A DNA stretch of 16,217 nt from JALYGJ01 sp963781705 (GTDB lineage: Bacteria > Chloroflexota > Limnocylindria > Limnocylindrales > CSP1-4): assembly GCA_963781705.1 (NCBI GenBank), contig CAWAGP010000006.1, positions 1-16,217 of the forward strand, written 5' to 3'. The translations under genes were made by a program, and so were the position numbers. The notes beneath the pieces are model-generated. The model ran no database searches. It saw only the letters and a program-made list of their open reading frames with translations, and was not told where the DNA came from. This document shows positions 6,535 to 13,076 of this stretch, piece after piece (the first letter of the stretch is position 1; every line of letters starts with the position of its first letter).

Positions 6535-7554
6535 TCAGACCTCGAACGGCTTGCGCCAGGCCGTCGAGCGCTCGGCGACGGTGAAGCCGATCTTCTCGTA
6601 AAGGCCCAGCGCGCCCGTTGGGTTGTCCGCGTCCACGCCCAGGATGCCCTGCTCCACGCCACGCTCGCGCAGGAGCACGAGCGAACGCGCGATGAGCGCG
6701 CGAGCGAGGCCGCGCTTGCGCCACGGCCGGCGGGTGAAGACGCTGTGCAGCCAGCCCCGGTTGACGCCCAGGGCGGAGTTCTCCTCCGGGTCGATCGCGT
6801 TGATCACGCCGGCCGCGACCTCATCACCGTCGTACGCCACGACCCACAGGCTGGGGTCGAAGGTGGGTCGTGTTATCCAGCGCTGGAGCTGTTCGTCGGA
6901 TGCGTCGAAACCGCCCCAGTGATCCAGGAACGCCTCCGTGTCGGCGTCCCACACCGGACGCACGGTCTCGAGCGTGACCGGCCGGACCTCCAGCCCATCG
7001 GGGAGAGGCACGTCGGGGATGGGCTCTGACAGCGGACGGGTCATATCGAAGAACCAGCGCACCGCCTCGTAACCATGGTTCTGCAGGACCGCCATGCGTG
7101 CTTGCTGCCGATCGTTGGCCCAGCTGCCGAAGACCGTTGGCAGGCCGCTGGCGTGCTGCCGGGCCTGCTCACGGGCACGCCGCTCGCCGTCCTCGAGCAG
7201 CGCACTGCCAATTCCGTGATGACGCCACTCGGGCAGCACCGCGGCACCCAGGCGGTACTCGCGCAGGCCGTCCCGGGTGTCGACCCAGTTCTTGTCCGAG
7301 TAGGCCACAGTCCGTCCGTCGATCTCGGCGATCATGATGTCGCGCCGCGGGTCGAAAGCATCGTTCGGGTGGCGCACGAAGGCCAGGAAGTCGTCGACCG
7401 TGTCGTGATGGGGCACGCCATCGGCGGCCATGTCGGCGTTGGCAATGTCGACGCCCGCCGGGACGTCGGATTCGTCGGTGAATGGTCGCAGGCGGAAGCC
7501 GGCCGGCAGCGGCCGACCGGCTGCCGTGGTCGTCGGCGTCTTCAAATCGGTCAT
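6535..7554 (-). CDS. Tandem GNAT-domain acetyltransferase
   Basis: A 339-aa protein with two GNAT folds in tandem, as in mycothiol synthase MshD and related proteins. The N-terminal copy has 'GAAVLPEWRHHGIGSALL' (about 103-120). The C-terminal copy has 'WLHSVFTRRPWRKRGLARALIARSLVLL' followed by 'LGVDADNPTGALGLYEKIGF', the more complete acetyl-CoA loop and the usual C-terminal beta-bulge region. In this group one domain is often degenerate and the other catalytic; both loops look reasonably preserved here. Its substrate is unknown, and similarity to MshD is of architecture only. The ATG at 7554 abuts the permease stop (TAGATG), with zero spacing, so translation is very likely coupled. rsgA begins 2 nt after its TGA. 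Confidence 0.85.
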   Translation of the reverse strand: MTDLKTPTTTAAGRPLPAGFRLRPFTDESDVPAGVDIANADMAADGVPHHDTVDDFLAFVRHPNDAFDPRRDIMIAEIDGRTVAYSDKNWVDTRDGLREYRLGAAVLPEWRHHGIGSALLEDGERRAREQARQHASGLPTVFGSWANDRQQARMAVLQNHGYEAVRWFFDMTRPLSEPIPDVPLPDGLEVRPVTLETVRPVWDADTEAFLDHWGGFDASDEQLQRWITRPTFDPSLWVVAYDGDEVAAGVINAIDPEENSALGVNRGWLHSVFTRRPWRKRGLARALIARSLVLLRERGVEQGILGVDADNPTGALGLYEKIGFTVAERSTAWRKPFEV

Positions 7555-8355
7555 CTAGCCAACCCTCTTCAGCTTGCCGGTGCGCTTGGCGTATCGCTCG
7601 GCCCAGCCGAACACGTACACGCCGAGCGGAATGAACACGACGGCCATCACCGCCAGTGGCAGCAGGTGGCCGGCCATGGACGTGACCGGCGCGCCTTCGA
7701 TCAGCGCCTGGCGAACGCCATCAAGGATGTAGGTTGCCGGCGAGAACGCCGCCAGCGCCTGCATCCAGGCGGGCAGGATCGCGACGCTGTAGTAGACGCC
7801 GCTGATCAGCAGCAGCAGCGACTGCAACACGAAGACCATCTGGTCGCCGCGCTCGACCCACAGCAGCGGCAGCGCGGCGGCCATCATGCCGATGCCGATG
7901 ATCGACAGTGAGCCGACGAGCATCAGCGCCGCGGCGGTCATGAAGTCCGCGTGGGACAGGTCGATGCCGAAGAACAGCACCAGCGCGGTCAACACGACAC
8001 AGGTATGGATGAACCCCCACAGGATGGCGAAGAAGGTCGCGCCGAGCAGCTGCGACACGCGCCGCACGGGCGCCATCATGGTGTATTCGAGCGTGCCCTC
8101 CCAGCGCTCCCAGCTGATCTGTTCGGCGACCACCGAGAAGACCACCGACAGGTAGTTCCAGAAGGTCGCACCGATCATCAGCGACAGGATCAGACGGGCA
8201 CTGCCCTGGTCGCGACCGATGAGGGTGACCGACAGCGCCCCGGCGACCGAGTAGACCATGAAGGCCACTTCCCAGCCCCAGTAACGCTTGGTCAGGTTGA
8301 AGTTGCGCTCGACGAAGGCGTAGCTCGCTCGCATCTCGCGTGCCAGAACGGCCAT
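7555..8355 (-). CDS. ABC-2 type exporter permease
   Basis: A 266-aa integral membrane protein with about six hydrophobic segments. The ABC-2 family features are the N-terminal amphipathic stretch 'ASYAFVERNFNLTKRYWGW', the 'EQISWERWEGTLEYTMMAPVRR' coupling-helix region that contacts the ATPase, and the C-terminal 'ISGVYYSVAILPAWMQALAAFSPATYILDGVRQALIEG'. This is typical of DrrB-like drug, polysaccharide or lipid exporters. The start at ATG 8355 has GGAG 9 nt upstream. It is encoded 43 nt downstream of the small-protein gene and two genes after the ATPase, so the trio likely forms one transport unit. The substrate cannot be told from sequence; DrrAB-like exporters in related bacteria are often annotated as drug efflux, but evidence is usually lacking. 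Confidence 0.88.
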   Translation of the reverse strand: MAVLAREMRASYAFVERNFNLTKRYWGWEVAFMVYSVAGALSVTLIGRDQGSARLILSLMIGATFWNYLSVVFSVVAEQISWERWEGTLEYTMMAPVRRVSQLLGATFFAILWGFIHTCVVLTALVLFFGIDLSHADFMTAAALMLVGSLSIIGIGMMAAALPLLWVERGDQMVFVLQSLLLLISGVYYSVAILPAWMQALAAFSPATYILDGVRQALIEGAPVTSMAGHLLPLAVMAVVFIPLGVYVFGWAERYAKRTGKLKRVG

Positions 8356-8385
8356 GGTTCAGGTCTCCGGTGGTGGTGGTGGGGT

Positions 8386-8415
8386 GGGCCCGTCGCGCCT
8401 AGGCGAGACGGGCCC
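8386..8415. other. Near-perfect 30-bp inverted repeat over the small-protein stop codon
   Basis: GGGCCCGTC (8386-8394) and GACGGGCCC (8407-8415) are perfect arms. One mismatch (8395/8406) separates them from an inner CGC-CTAG-GCG. In the operon transcript this makes a 9+3-bp hairpin with the small ORF's TAG stop (8401-8399) in its loop, 31 nt upstream of the permease ATG. No U-run follows in the operon direction, so it is more likely a processing, stability or coupling element than a terminator. Confidence 0.55.
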
Positions 8416-8593
8416 TTTGACGGGCGGGATCGGCGGCCAGTCGCCGGCCGATCCGGATCATCGAGTGACCGATGGCGCGGCGGAAGCTGCGCGGCGAGCG
8501 GACGACGTCCGCCAACTGCTGAGCGTGCAGCGAGTCACGCAGCTCGGACTGCCGATATCGGTCGATCTCCTGGTGGTAGTAGTTGGTCAACAT
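8399..8593 (-). CDS. Small basic protein within ABC exporter operon
   Basis: A 64-aa protein beginning MLTNYYHQEIDRYRQ and ending in an Arg-rich, probably helical segment (RSFRRAIGHSMIRIGRRL). I do not recognise a named domain. It has no signal peptide or membrane segment. It looks real because it starts 11 nt after the ATPase stop, has GAGGTA 7 nt before the ATG (this site overlaps the ATPase TGA), and fits the spacing of the operon. The N-terminal Tyr/His/Glu and heptad-like pattern suggests a short amphipathic helix. Comparable tiny Y-x-x-H/Q-rich proteins occur in Chloroflexota, from memory. It could be an accessory of the exporter or regulate it. A transcript hairpin covers its stop codon. 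Confidence 0.68.
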   Translation of the reverse strand: MLTNYYHQEIDRYRQSELRDSLHAQQLADVVRSPRSFRRAIGHSMIRIGRRLAADPARQRARLA

Positions 8594-8604
8594 TTCGGGT
8601 TACC

Positions 8605-9504
8605 TCATTCGTCTTCCTGGTCCTCCTCGACGTCGTCGTCGAGAGAGCGACCCGTGTGGGCCATGAATACGTCGTGCAGCGTGGCTGGCCGATTTCCGTC
8701 CCCTGCCTGTACACCGGCCGCCAATTCGGCGACCGTGCCCTCCGCAACGAGGCGGCCGTCGTTCAGCAGTCCGATTCGCGAACACAGTCGTTGCGCCTCT
8801 TCGAGGTCATGCGTCGTGAGCACGATCGTCGAGTCGTGCATGTCGCGGATCTCCTCGATGAACGACTGCACCTCCAGCTTCGAGCGCGGGTCGAGGCCGG
8901 TGGTCGGCTCGTCGAGCAGCAGCAAGACCGGGCTGGTCAGGAAGGCGCGCGCGATGGCGACCTTCTGCTGCATCCCCCGACTCATTTGCTCGAGCGGCCG
9001 GCCCAGGCGCGACTGGGCGATGCCCAGGCGGCCCATGATGCGCACGATCTCGCGCCGCGCGTGGCCGGCGTCTACGCCGTACAGCCGCGCGGCGTAGATC
9101 AGGTTCTCGGTCGGCGACAGCTTCTTGAAGAACGCTGCGTCGACGCTGACCCGGTTGATCAAGCGCTTGACCGCCATCTCGTCCCGGATGATGTCGTGGC
9201 CGAAGACCTCGACCTTGCCTTCCTCGACCGTCAGCAGCGTGCTGACCAGGCGGATGAAGGTCGACTTGCCGCTGCCATTGGCGCCGAGCAGGCCGTAGAT
9301 TTCGCCCCGCTCGATGAGTAGCGATACGTCGTTGACGGCAACGACGCTCTTGCGCTTGCGCCGGCTGCCCACCATGAAGCGCTTGGTCAGATGCTCGATG
9401 CGCAGCGCGGGCACGCTGTGCGGACGCTGTAGGCGGTCTTCGCGCATCACCACTCGCTCGGGCGGTGACTCGACTGTGTTAGGTGGTGCCAGGGTGATGG
9501 CCAT
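8605..9504 (-). CDS. ABC exporter ATP-binding protein (DrrA-like)
   Basis: A 299-aa ATPase powering the ABC-2 exporter. Motifs: Walker A 'GANGSGKST' (74-82), signature 'MSRGMQQK' (174-181, in place of LSGGQ, as is common in DrrA-type exporters), Walker B 'LLLLDEPTTGLD' (194-205) and H-loop 'LTTHD' (229-233). The usual Q-loop glutamine is not obvious; the equivalent stretch reads 'VSVDAAFFKKLSPTENL'. About 30 residues precede the domain, and the protein ends in an acidic tail (DDDVEEDQEDE). The frame is open to GTG 9540, but ATG 9504 is chosen because AGGAG stands 8 nt upstream. It is the first gene of the exporter-small protein-permease-GNAT-RsgA operon. Upstream are about 95 nt without a clear promoter and then an intrinsic terminator with a structured leader, so expression probably depends on terminator read-through. 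Confidence 0.9.
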   Translation of the reverse strand: MAITLAPPNTVESPPERVVMREDRLQRPHSVPALRIEHLTKRFMVGSRRKRKSVVAVNDVSLLIERGEIYGLLGANGSGKSTFIRLVSTLLTVEEGKVEVFGHDIIRDEMAVKRLINRVSVDAAFFKKLSPTENLIYAARLYGVDAGHARREIVRIMGRLGIAQSRLGRPLEQMSRGMQQKVAIARAFLTSPVLLLLDEPTTGLDPRSKLEVQSFIEEIRDMHDSTIVLTTHDLEEAQRLCSRIGLLNDGRLVAEGTVAELAAGVQAGDGNRPATLHDVFMAHTGRSLDDDVEEDQEDE

Positions 9505-9599
9505 GGCGTGTGCTCCTGACTGCTCGACTGACAACGACACGGGCCCGATTGCGTCCGGCGGGAGGTCGGCCTGGTCGATGCCTGACGGCGCAGGGCATC

Positions 9600-9633
9600 A
9601 AAAAAGCCGGGGGCCCATCTGGCCCTCCGGCTT
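9600..9633 (-). terminator. Intrinsic terminator upstream of the ABC exporter operon
   Basis: On the minus strand AAGCCGG, a bulged A, and GGGCC pair with GGCCC and CCGGCTT around a 5-nt loop (AGATG). Six T residues follow immediately (complement of 9605-9600). It is 95 nt before the ATPase ATG and faces the operon, so it should stop most leader transcripts unless an alternative structure forms. Confidence 0.85.
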
Positions 9634-9658
9634 CGTGACTCTGGCGGTTGCCCGCCGG

Positions 9659-9760
9659 TCAGGTCGAAGAGGGCACAGATCTCCCGCGCTCCGAGGCGCC
9701 GAAAGGCGCGACGGTTCGCAGCATGCAAGCTGCGGCGCTGGTGAGATTCACGTTCAACAT
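9659..9760 (-). CDS. Possible 33-aa leader peptide
   Basis: An ATG-to-TGA frame inside the leader RNA encodes MLNVNLTSAAACMLRTVAPF followed by GASERGRSVPSST. An AAAGGAG sequence (9780-9774) lies upstream, but 13 nt separate GGAG from the ATG, longer than optimal. The frame spans the first two leader hairpins and ends just before the GNRA hairpin, the arrangement expected if ribosome movement decides whether the terminator forms. There is no run of one amino acid that would mark classical amino-acid attenuation. A chance ORF is equally possible. Confidence 0.25.
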   Translation of the reverse strand: MLNVNLTSAAACMLRTVAPFGASERGRSVPSST

Positions 9761-9812
9761 TTCGTTAGTGCAGCTCCTTTTAGAGGCTGGCGAAGCGCGA
9801 CTGCAAGCCGGC

Positions 9813-9838
9813 AGGATACGGGCCGCCGGGGCGGCCTG

Positions 9839-9842
<4 letters not shown>
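9813..9842 (-). promoter_or_regulatory. Strong sigma-70-type promoter with palindromic spacer
   Basis: TTGACA (9842-9837, perfect consensus), an 18-nt spacer, and TATCCT (9818-9813). The spacer contains GGCCGCC-GG-GGCGGCC (9821-9836 on the plus strand), a perfect 7+7 inverted repeat that could be an operator. The -35 box overlaps the TGA stop of the upstream DUF2277 gene. Transcription would start near 9806 and run through the leader RNA toward the ABC operon. Confidence 0.7.
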
Positions 9843-10054
<212 letters not shown>

Positions 10055-10105
10055 GGCCGACACGATACCCGCCGGACGGCGACGTGTGGTGGTACGCACG
10101 GTGCG

Positions 10106-10135
10106 CGGACAGCTGCGTGCCAACTGGACTATGCT
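10106..10135 (+). promoter_or_regulatory. Probable promoter of the MFS-like transporter gene
   Basis: CGGACA (10106-10111), an 18-nt spacer and TATGCT (10130-10135) fit a sigma-70-type promoter. The predicted start near 10142 gives a 5' leader of about 140 nt before the GTG at 10282. Confidence 0.4.
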
Positions 10136-10154
10136 GCGGTTGGCTCAACTGGAG

Positions 10155-10242
10155 TCTCGCGAGCGCGGCAGTTATTCCGCGTTCCGTGTGGCAGCCCTAC
10201 AGGGCGTGGCGGCGAGAAGAGGGCTCGACGGTCGAATGACCG
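10155..10242 (+). other. Structured 5' leader of the transporter mRNA
   Basis: TCTCGC (10155-10160) can pair with GCGAGA (10212-10217) and enclose two hairpins: CGCGG/CCGCG with an 8-nt loop (10164-10181) and GCCC-TACA-GGGC (10194-10205). A further CGGTC-GAAT-GACCG hairpin follows (10229-10242). This gives a three-way-junction-like shape in the leader. I could not assign it to a known riboswitch class. GC-rich DNA can give such pairings by chance. Confidence 0.3.
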
Positions 10243-10281
10243 AATCGGCCGGCTCCGGGGGCAGGACGTCCCGAGGCTTCC

Positions 10282-11592
10282 GTGCTCTCCGCACCCCTGG
10301 TCGACGACTGGCGGCGTTTTGCCGACCCGCGTTTCAGGCCGTACCACTACCTGGCGCTGTGCCAGGGCATCGTCGCGGTGCTGGCTGGCTTCGACGTGCT
10401 CATTCCCTTCGCGCTGGCCATCGGCACGCCGGCGCCGGTGGCGGTGCTGCTCGGTGTGCTGCCGCTGTTCGGTGGTATGGCCCAGATGCTCGTGCCGCGC
10501 CTGCTCGACTACACCGACGGCAACCTGCGCGGGCTGACGATCCTGCTCGCCGCGGTTGCCGAACCGCGCGGCTTCTGGTTCGTCGCCCTGACACTGCTCG
10601 TCGCCACTGGTGCGGTCGGTGGCGTCCTGGCAATCGCGCTGCTGGCCCTGGCCATAGTGCTCGGCAGCGTGCTGTCGTCGGTCGCCGGTGCCAATCTGCT
10701 GTCGTGGCACTCGGCGGTCCTGCCGGAACCTGATCGGCGTCTCGTGGTGCCGCGCCTGATGGCGGTGTCGCTCGCCATCGGCGCCCTGTTGCTGCTACCC
10801 ACGGCGGCGCTGCTAGACGCCATGTTCCACCAGGTCGGCATCATCGCCTATGCCCTGCCGCTGGCCCTGTCGGGCACATTCGGCGTGATCGAAATCGCCG
10901 TCCTCGCGCGGCTGCGTCATCCCGGCCGGGTCATCGTGCCACCTGATGCGCTGACCGCCGACGCGCAGACGACGACCGAGATGAATGGCTTCCTGCGCGT
11001 CAGTGTTCTCAACGCGCTGGGTATGGGCTTCGCGCCGGCCATGTCGGTGTACATCATCTCCGTGGTGGGCATGTCGGCCGGCTTCTCGATGATGGTCGGC
11101 TCGATCGGCAACCTCACCCAGGTCGTCACTGCGGCGCTGGTCGGTGCGCGGCTGGCGCGCGCGTCGGCCGAGAACCTGCTGCGCAACTCGTTCGGCATTC
11201 GCGCGGCGGCGATGGTCTGCCCGATCCTCGCCCTGCCGGGGACGCTGACCGCGCCGATCTTCCTGATCGCAGCCTCGATGCTCGGCGCAATCGGTTTCGC
11301 GCAGGGCTCGCTGGCAGCCAACGAGCGGCTCTTTCGCCTCATCCACGGGCCCGCGGTCGTTCGCCACCATGCGCGCTATCTGGGCCAGACCTCTGGAGCG
11401 ATGACCATCGGCCAATTGGCCGGTGCCGCTGCCGTGTCGTTCGGCTATCCGGCGTTCGTGGTGCTTTACGTGATCTCGTCCGGGACGCGCGTGATCGCCT
11501 ATCGGAAGGCCGGCCAACTTGCCCGCGGCCCGGCCGCCGCGGTGTCCGAGATCCGGCCGACGACCGACTCGCCGGCGACCGTCGCCGCCTGA
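10282..11592 (+). CDS. MFS-like multi-pass membrane transporter
   Basis: A 436-aa protein with about 12 hydrophobic segments spread evenly, two halves of about six being joined by a polar stretch near residues 212-240 (RLRHPGRVIVPPDALTADAQTTTEMNG). The N-terminus 'RFADPRFRPYHYLALCQGIVAVLAGFDVLIPFALAIGTPAPVAVLLGVLPLFGGMAQ' and the helix-rich remainder resemble divergent Major Facilitator-type permeases. I see no clean family A motif, so neither substrate nor exact family is clear. The C-terminal tail is Ala/Pro/Thr-rich and hydrophilic. GTG 10282 is preceded by GAGG about 6 nt upstream. The gene is transcribed alone, divergent from DUF2277 and convergent with DoxX, with a 13-bp terminator hairpin downstream. 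Confidence 0.7.
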   Translation: MLSAPLVDDWRRFADPRFRPYHYLALCQGIVAVLAGFDVLIPFALAIGTPAPVAVLLGVLPLFGGMAQMLVPRLLDYTDGNLRGLTILLAAVAEPRGFWFVALTLLVATGAVGGVLAIALLALAIVLGSVLSSVAGANLLSWHSAVLPEPDRRLVVPRLMAVSLAIGALLLLPTAALLDAMFHQVGIIAYALPLALSGTFGVIEIAVLARLRHPGRVIVPPDALTADAQTTTEMNGFLRVSVLNALGMGFAPAMSVYIISVVGMSAGFSMMVGSIGNLTQVVTAALVGARLARASAENLLRNSFGIRAAAMVCPILALPGTLTAPIFLIAASMLGAIGFAQGSLAANERLFRLIHGPAVVRHHARYLGQTSGAMTIGQLAGAAAVSFGYPAFVVLYVISSGTRVIAYRKAGQLARGPAAAVSEIRPTTDSPATVAA

Positions 11593-11671
11593 TAACCGGC
11601 CGCCGCCAAACGCATCGGCTGGCGCGCTTCAGCGGACACGGCCCATCAACGTCGGCCCGGCCATACATATG

Positions 11672-11701
11672 GAAAGGCGGAGGCTTGCGCCTCCGCCTTT
11701 C
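11672..11701. terminator. Bidirectional terminator hairpin
   Basis: A perfect 13-bp inverted repeat, GAAAGGCGGAGGC (11672-11684) and GCCTCCGCCTTTC (11689-11701), with a TTGC loop. It lies between the convergent transporter and DoxX genes. Each arm ends in TTTC, so the U-run is short on both strands, but the position and stem strength support a shared terminator. Confidence 0.7.
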
Positions 11702-11731
11702 GGGCCTGGGACAAGTCTTGTCAGGCTTGCG

Positions 11732-12490
11732 TCATGCGCTTGTGGATCCGGTCGTGGAAGCTTGCCGATGGAACACCGAGCCCGGTTGCCAGGGAGTTCC
11801 AAGTCGCGGCAGCAGGTAGCGGTCGACGCCGTAGTAACCGGCCACCTTCCATGCCAGCACGAGGCCGATGGCGAAGGTGAACATGACCGGGTTGGACGAC
11901 GTGGAGCCGGCCAGCAGGTACGACACGTTCATCAGCGCCCCGAAGAAGGCGGCGATGCCGGTCAGCATGCCGAAGATCAGGCCCAGGCCGACAGCGATCT
12001 CGCCGAAGGTGATCAGCAGTGCGAACCAGCCCTGCGCCTGGTTGTCGATCAGCAGTTGGATGAAACCGCGGTACCAGTCGTACGTGATTGGCGCATGGCC
12101 CTGCGCCGGAACCGCGACTGCGTTGTTCCAGTAACCCAGCAGGGCGCTGCCGCCCTGCGTCCAGCTTGCCTCGCTAAGCTTGGTCAGGCCGGCGTCCAGC
12201 CAGGCATAGCCGACGAACACTCGGATCGGCAGCCAGAACAGGCCGGCGGCCCGATTGTTGAACAGGAACCGGGCGAAGCCGGGTCCTTCGACCTGTACCT
12301 CGTCCGACCCCGGCGCCTGGCGCGCGTCGTAGAAGAGCGCAACGAGCAGGGCCAGGAATGACACCCAGAAGATCCAGGTGACCACGGTGCGGATGTCGCC
12401 GGTCAGTCCGATTTGCGAAATCACCAACAGGGCGAGACTAACCGCAGCGACTGCACCCAGTCCGTAGATGACGGCGCGCAGCGAACTCAT
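11732..12490 (-). CDS. DoxX-like integral membrane protein
   Basis: A 252-aa membrane protein of the DoxX/DoxD (thiosulfate:quinone oxidoreductase subunit-like) superfamily. Hydrophobic segments lie at about 8-28, 36-55, 83-103, 155-175, 178-195 and 203-219. Family marks are 'LPIRVFVGYAWLDAGLTKLSEASW' after the third segment start and 'FGEIAVGLGLIFGMLTGIAAFFGALMNVSYLLAGSTSSNPVMF'. Biochemical roles in the family vary (quinone-linked sulfur oxidation, redox protection), and no DoxA partner is nearby. The N-terminal pair of helices is an extension relative to short DoxX proteins. The frame is open to 12571, but ATG 12490 has GGAGG 9 nt upstream. It ends 31 bp from a bidirectional terminator; its upstream gap contains a GCCGCC/GGCGGC hairpin. 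Confidence 0.85.
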   Translation of the reverse strand: MSSLRAVIYGLGAVAAVSLALLVISQIGLTGDIRTVVTWIFWVSFLALLVALFYDARQAPGSDEVQVEGPGFARFLFNNRAAGLFWLPIRVFVGYAWLDAGLTKLSEASWTQGGSALLGYWNNAVAVPAQGHAPITYDWYRGFIQLLIDNQAQGWFALLITFGEIAVGLGLIFGMLTGIAAFFGALMNVSYLLAGSTSSNPVMFTFAIGLVLAWKVAGYYGVDRYLLPRLGTPWQPGSVFHRQASTTGSTSA

Positions 12491-12574
12491 CCGGAACGAC
12501 CTCCCTTTTGTCTTGTCCGCGCCGCCTATCTGGCGGCGGTTCGGATGGGTAAAGACTGTCGCAGCATCCAACCC

Positions 12575-12595
12575 AGCCGGAGGGCCAGATGGCCC
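12575..12595. repeat. Short hairpin sharing 18 nt with the exporter-leader terminator
   Basis: AGCCGGAGGGCCAGATGG (12575-12592) is identical to the minus strand at 9632-9615, in the exporter-leader terminator. Here GGGCC-AGAT-GGCCC (12582-12595) forms a hairpin without a T-run. It lies in the 192-bp gap between DoxX and the small CxCGW gene and may be a relic or weak terminator. Confidence 0.4.
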
Positions 12596-12682
12596 GAATA
12601 CTAAGCCAAATGGTCCACGTTTAGAGCGAGGATCGTCGTCCGGGATGGCTGTCGCAAGCCCGTCGGGCGGGTCGTGGCGGCG

Positions 12683-12883
12683 TCAGCGCGAAGGGCCGCG
12701 GACTTCCAGGAGATGGGCCTTCCACCCGTCGGGCGCGCTGTCTGAGCTGCTGCCCTGCCAGCCACACGTGCAGGTGACGAGCTGCTCGCGGTGCTGGTAG
12801 CGATCGATCAGATGTTTGAAGGGCTCGGGCGGTGCGTCCTTGGGAACTGACCGGCGCCAAACGGATGAACTGGAAGTTGTCAC
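12683..12883 (-). CDS. Small CxCGW-motif protein of unknown function
   Basis: A 66-aa protein, MTTSSSSVWRRSVPKDAPPE then a conserved-looking C-terminal half: 'LVTCTCGWQGSSSDSAPDGWKAHLLEVRG'. C38-x-C40-G-W and a following W-x-x-H (W54, H57) resemble short metal-binding-like modules seen in actinobacterial small proteins, but only three candidate ligands are clear, so zinc binding is uncertain. The GTG start has AGAGG 7 nt upstream. The upstream region (12903-12928) has two small inverted repeats, CAGT-GAAT-ACTG and GGTGA-GA-TCACC, near a TATTCA box, which could be a regulated promoter. I do not recognise a named family. Confidence 0.55.
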   Translation of the reverse strand: MTTSSSSVWRRSVPKDAPPEPFKHLIDRYQHREQLVTCTCGWQGSSSDSAPDGWKAHLLEVRGPSR

Positions 12884-13076
12884 GCCTCGACCTCTCGTGC
12901 GTCAGTGAATACTGCCGGTGAGATCACCGCGTGACGCTTCCGCTGGCTGCCCGATGCGGGCGCTCGGCAACGTTGGTCGCGTCCCACGCTGGGCTGCTGA
13001 AGGTGACCGACCGGCTTGCAGACCACTAATTCTACCTGACGAGTGGAACATCGGCCGAAGAGTGGCCGGTGGCCGT

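Larger units (their letters stand above)
9600..9806 (-). ncRNA. Structured leader RNA / candidate transcription attenuator
   Basis: From the predicted start near 9806 to the terminator, about 200 nt carry a row of stable hairpins: CGCAGC/GCTGCG (9734-9717), GCGCC-uuuc-GGCGC (9709-9696), and GGCGG-GCAA-CCGCC with a GNRA tetraloop (9656-9643), then the terminator. An AGCTGC near 9776-9771 can also pair with the GCAGCT of the first hairpin, so alternative folds are possible. I could not match it to a known riboswitch or T-box (no TGGNACCGCG element, no SAM, cobalamin or c-di-GMP core). It may be a regulatory leader of the exporter operon, or a separate small RNA ending at the terminator. The stretch 9505-9838 holds no long gene and is otherwise accounted for by this leader and its promoter. 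Confidence 0.5.

Noticed and set aside
7075..9321. Two long plus-strand open frames antisense to the ABC exporter operon
   Set aside because: His/Arg/Gln/Asp-rich shadow translations typical of high-GC DNA. The opposite strand carries clear motifs (Walker A, Walker B, ABC-2 helices).
9643..9660. GGCAACC-containing hairpin suggested a SAM-I riboswitch core
   Set aside because: The sequence is a simple GGCGG-GCAA-CCGCC tetraloop hairpin. The kink-turn, pseudoknot and other SAM-I elements are missing.
10141..10220. Possible tRNA or T-box in the transporter leader
   Set aside because: No cloverleaf with T-loop GTTCGA, and no TGGNACCGCG T-box sequence.
10813..11517. Minus-strand open frame within the MFS-like transporter
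   Set aside because: Shadow of the membrane protein gene. No hydrophobic segments or recognisable motif, and no ribosome-binding site.
11519..12361. Plus-strand open frame overlapping DoxX
   Set aside because: Antisense shadow that also runs through the bidirectional terminator hairpin.
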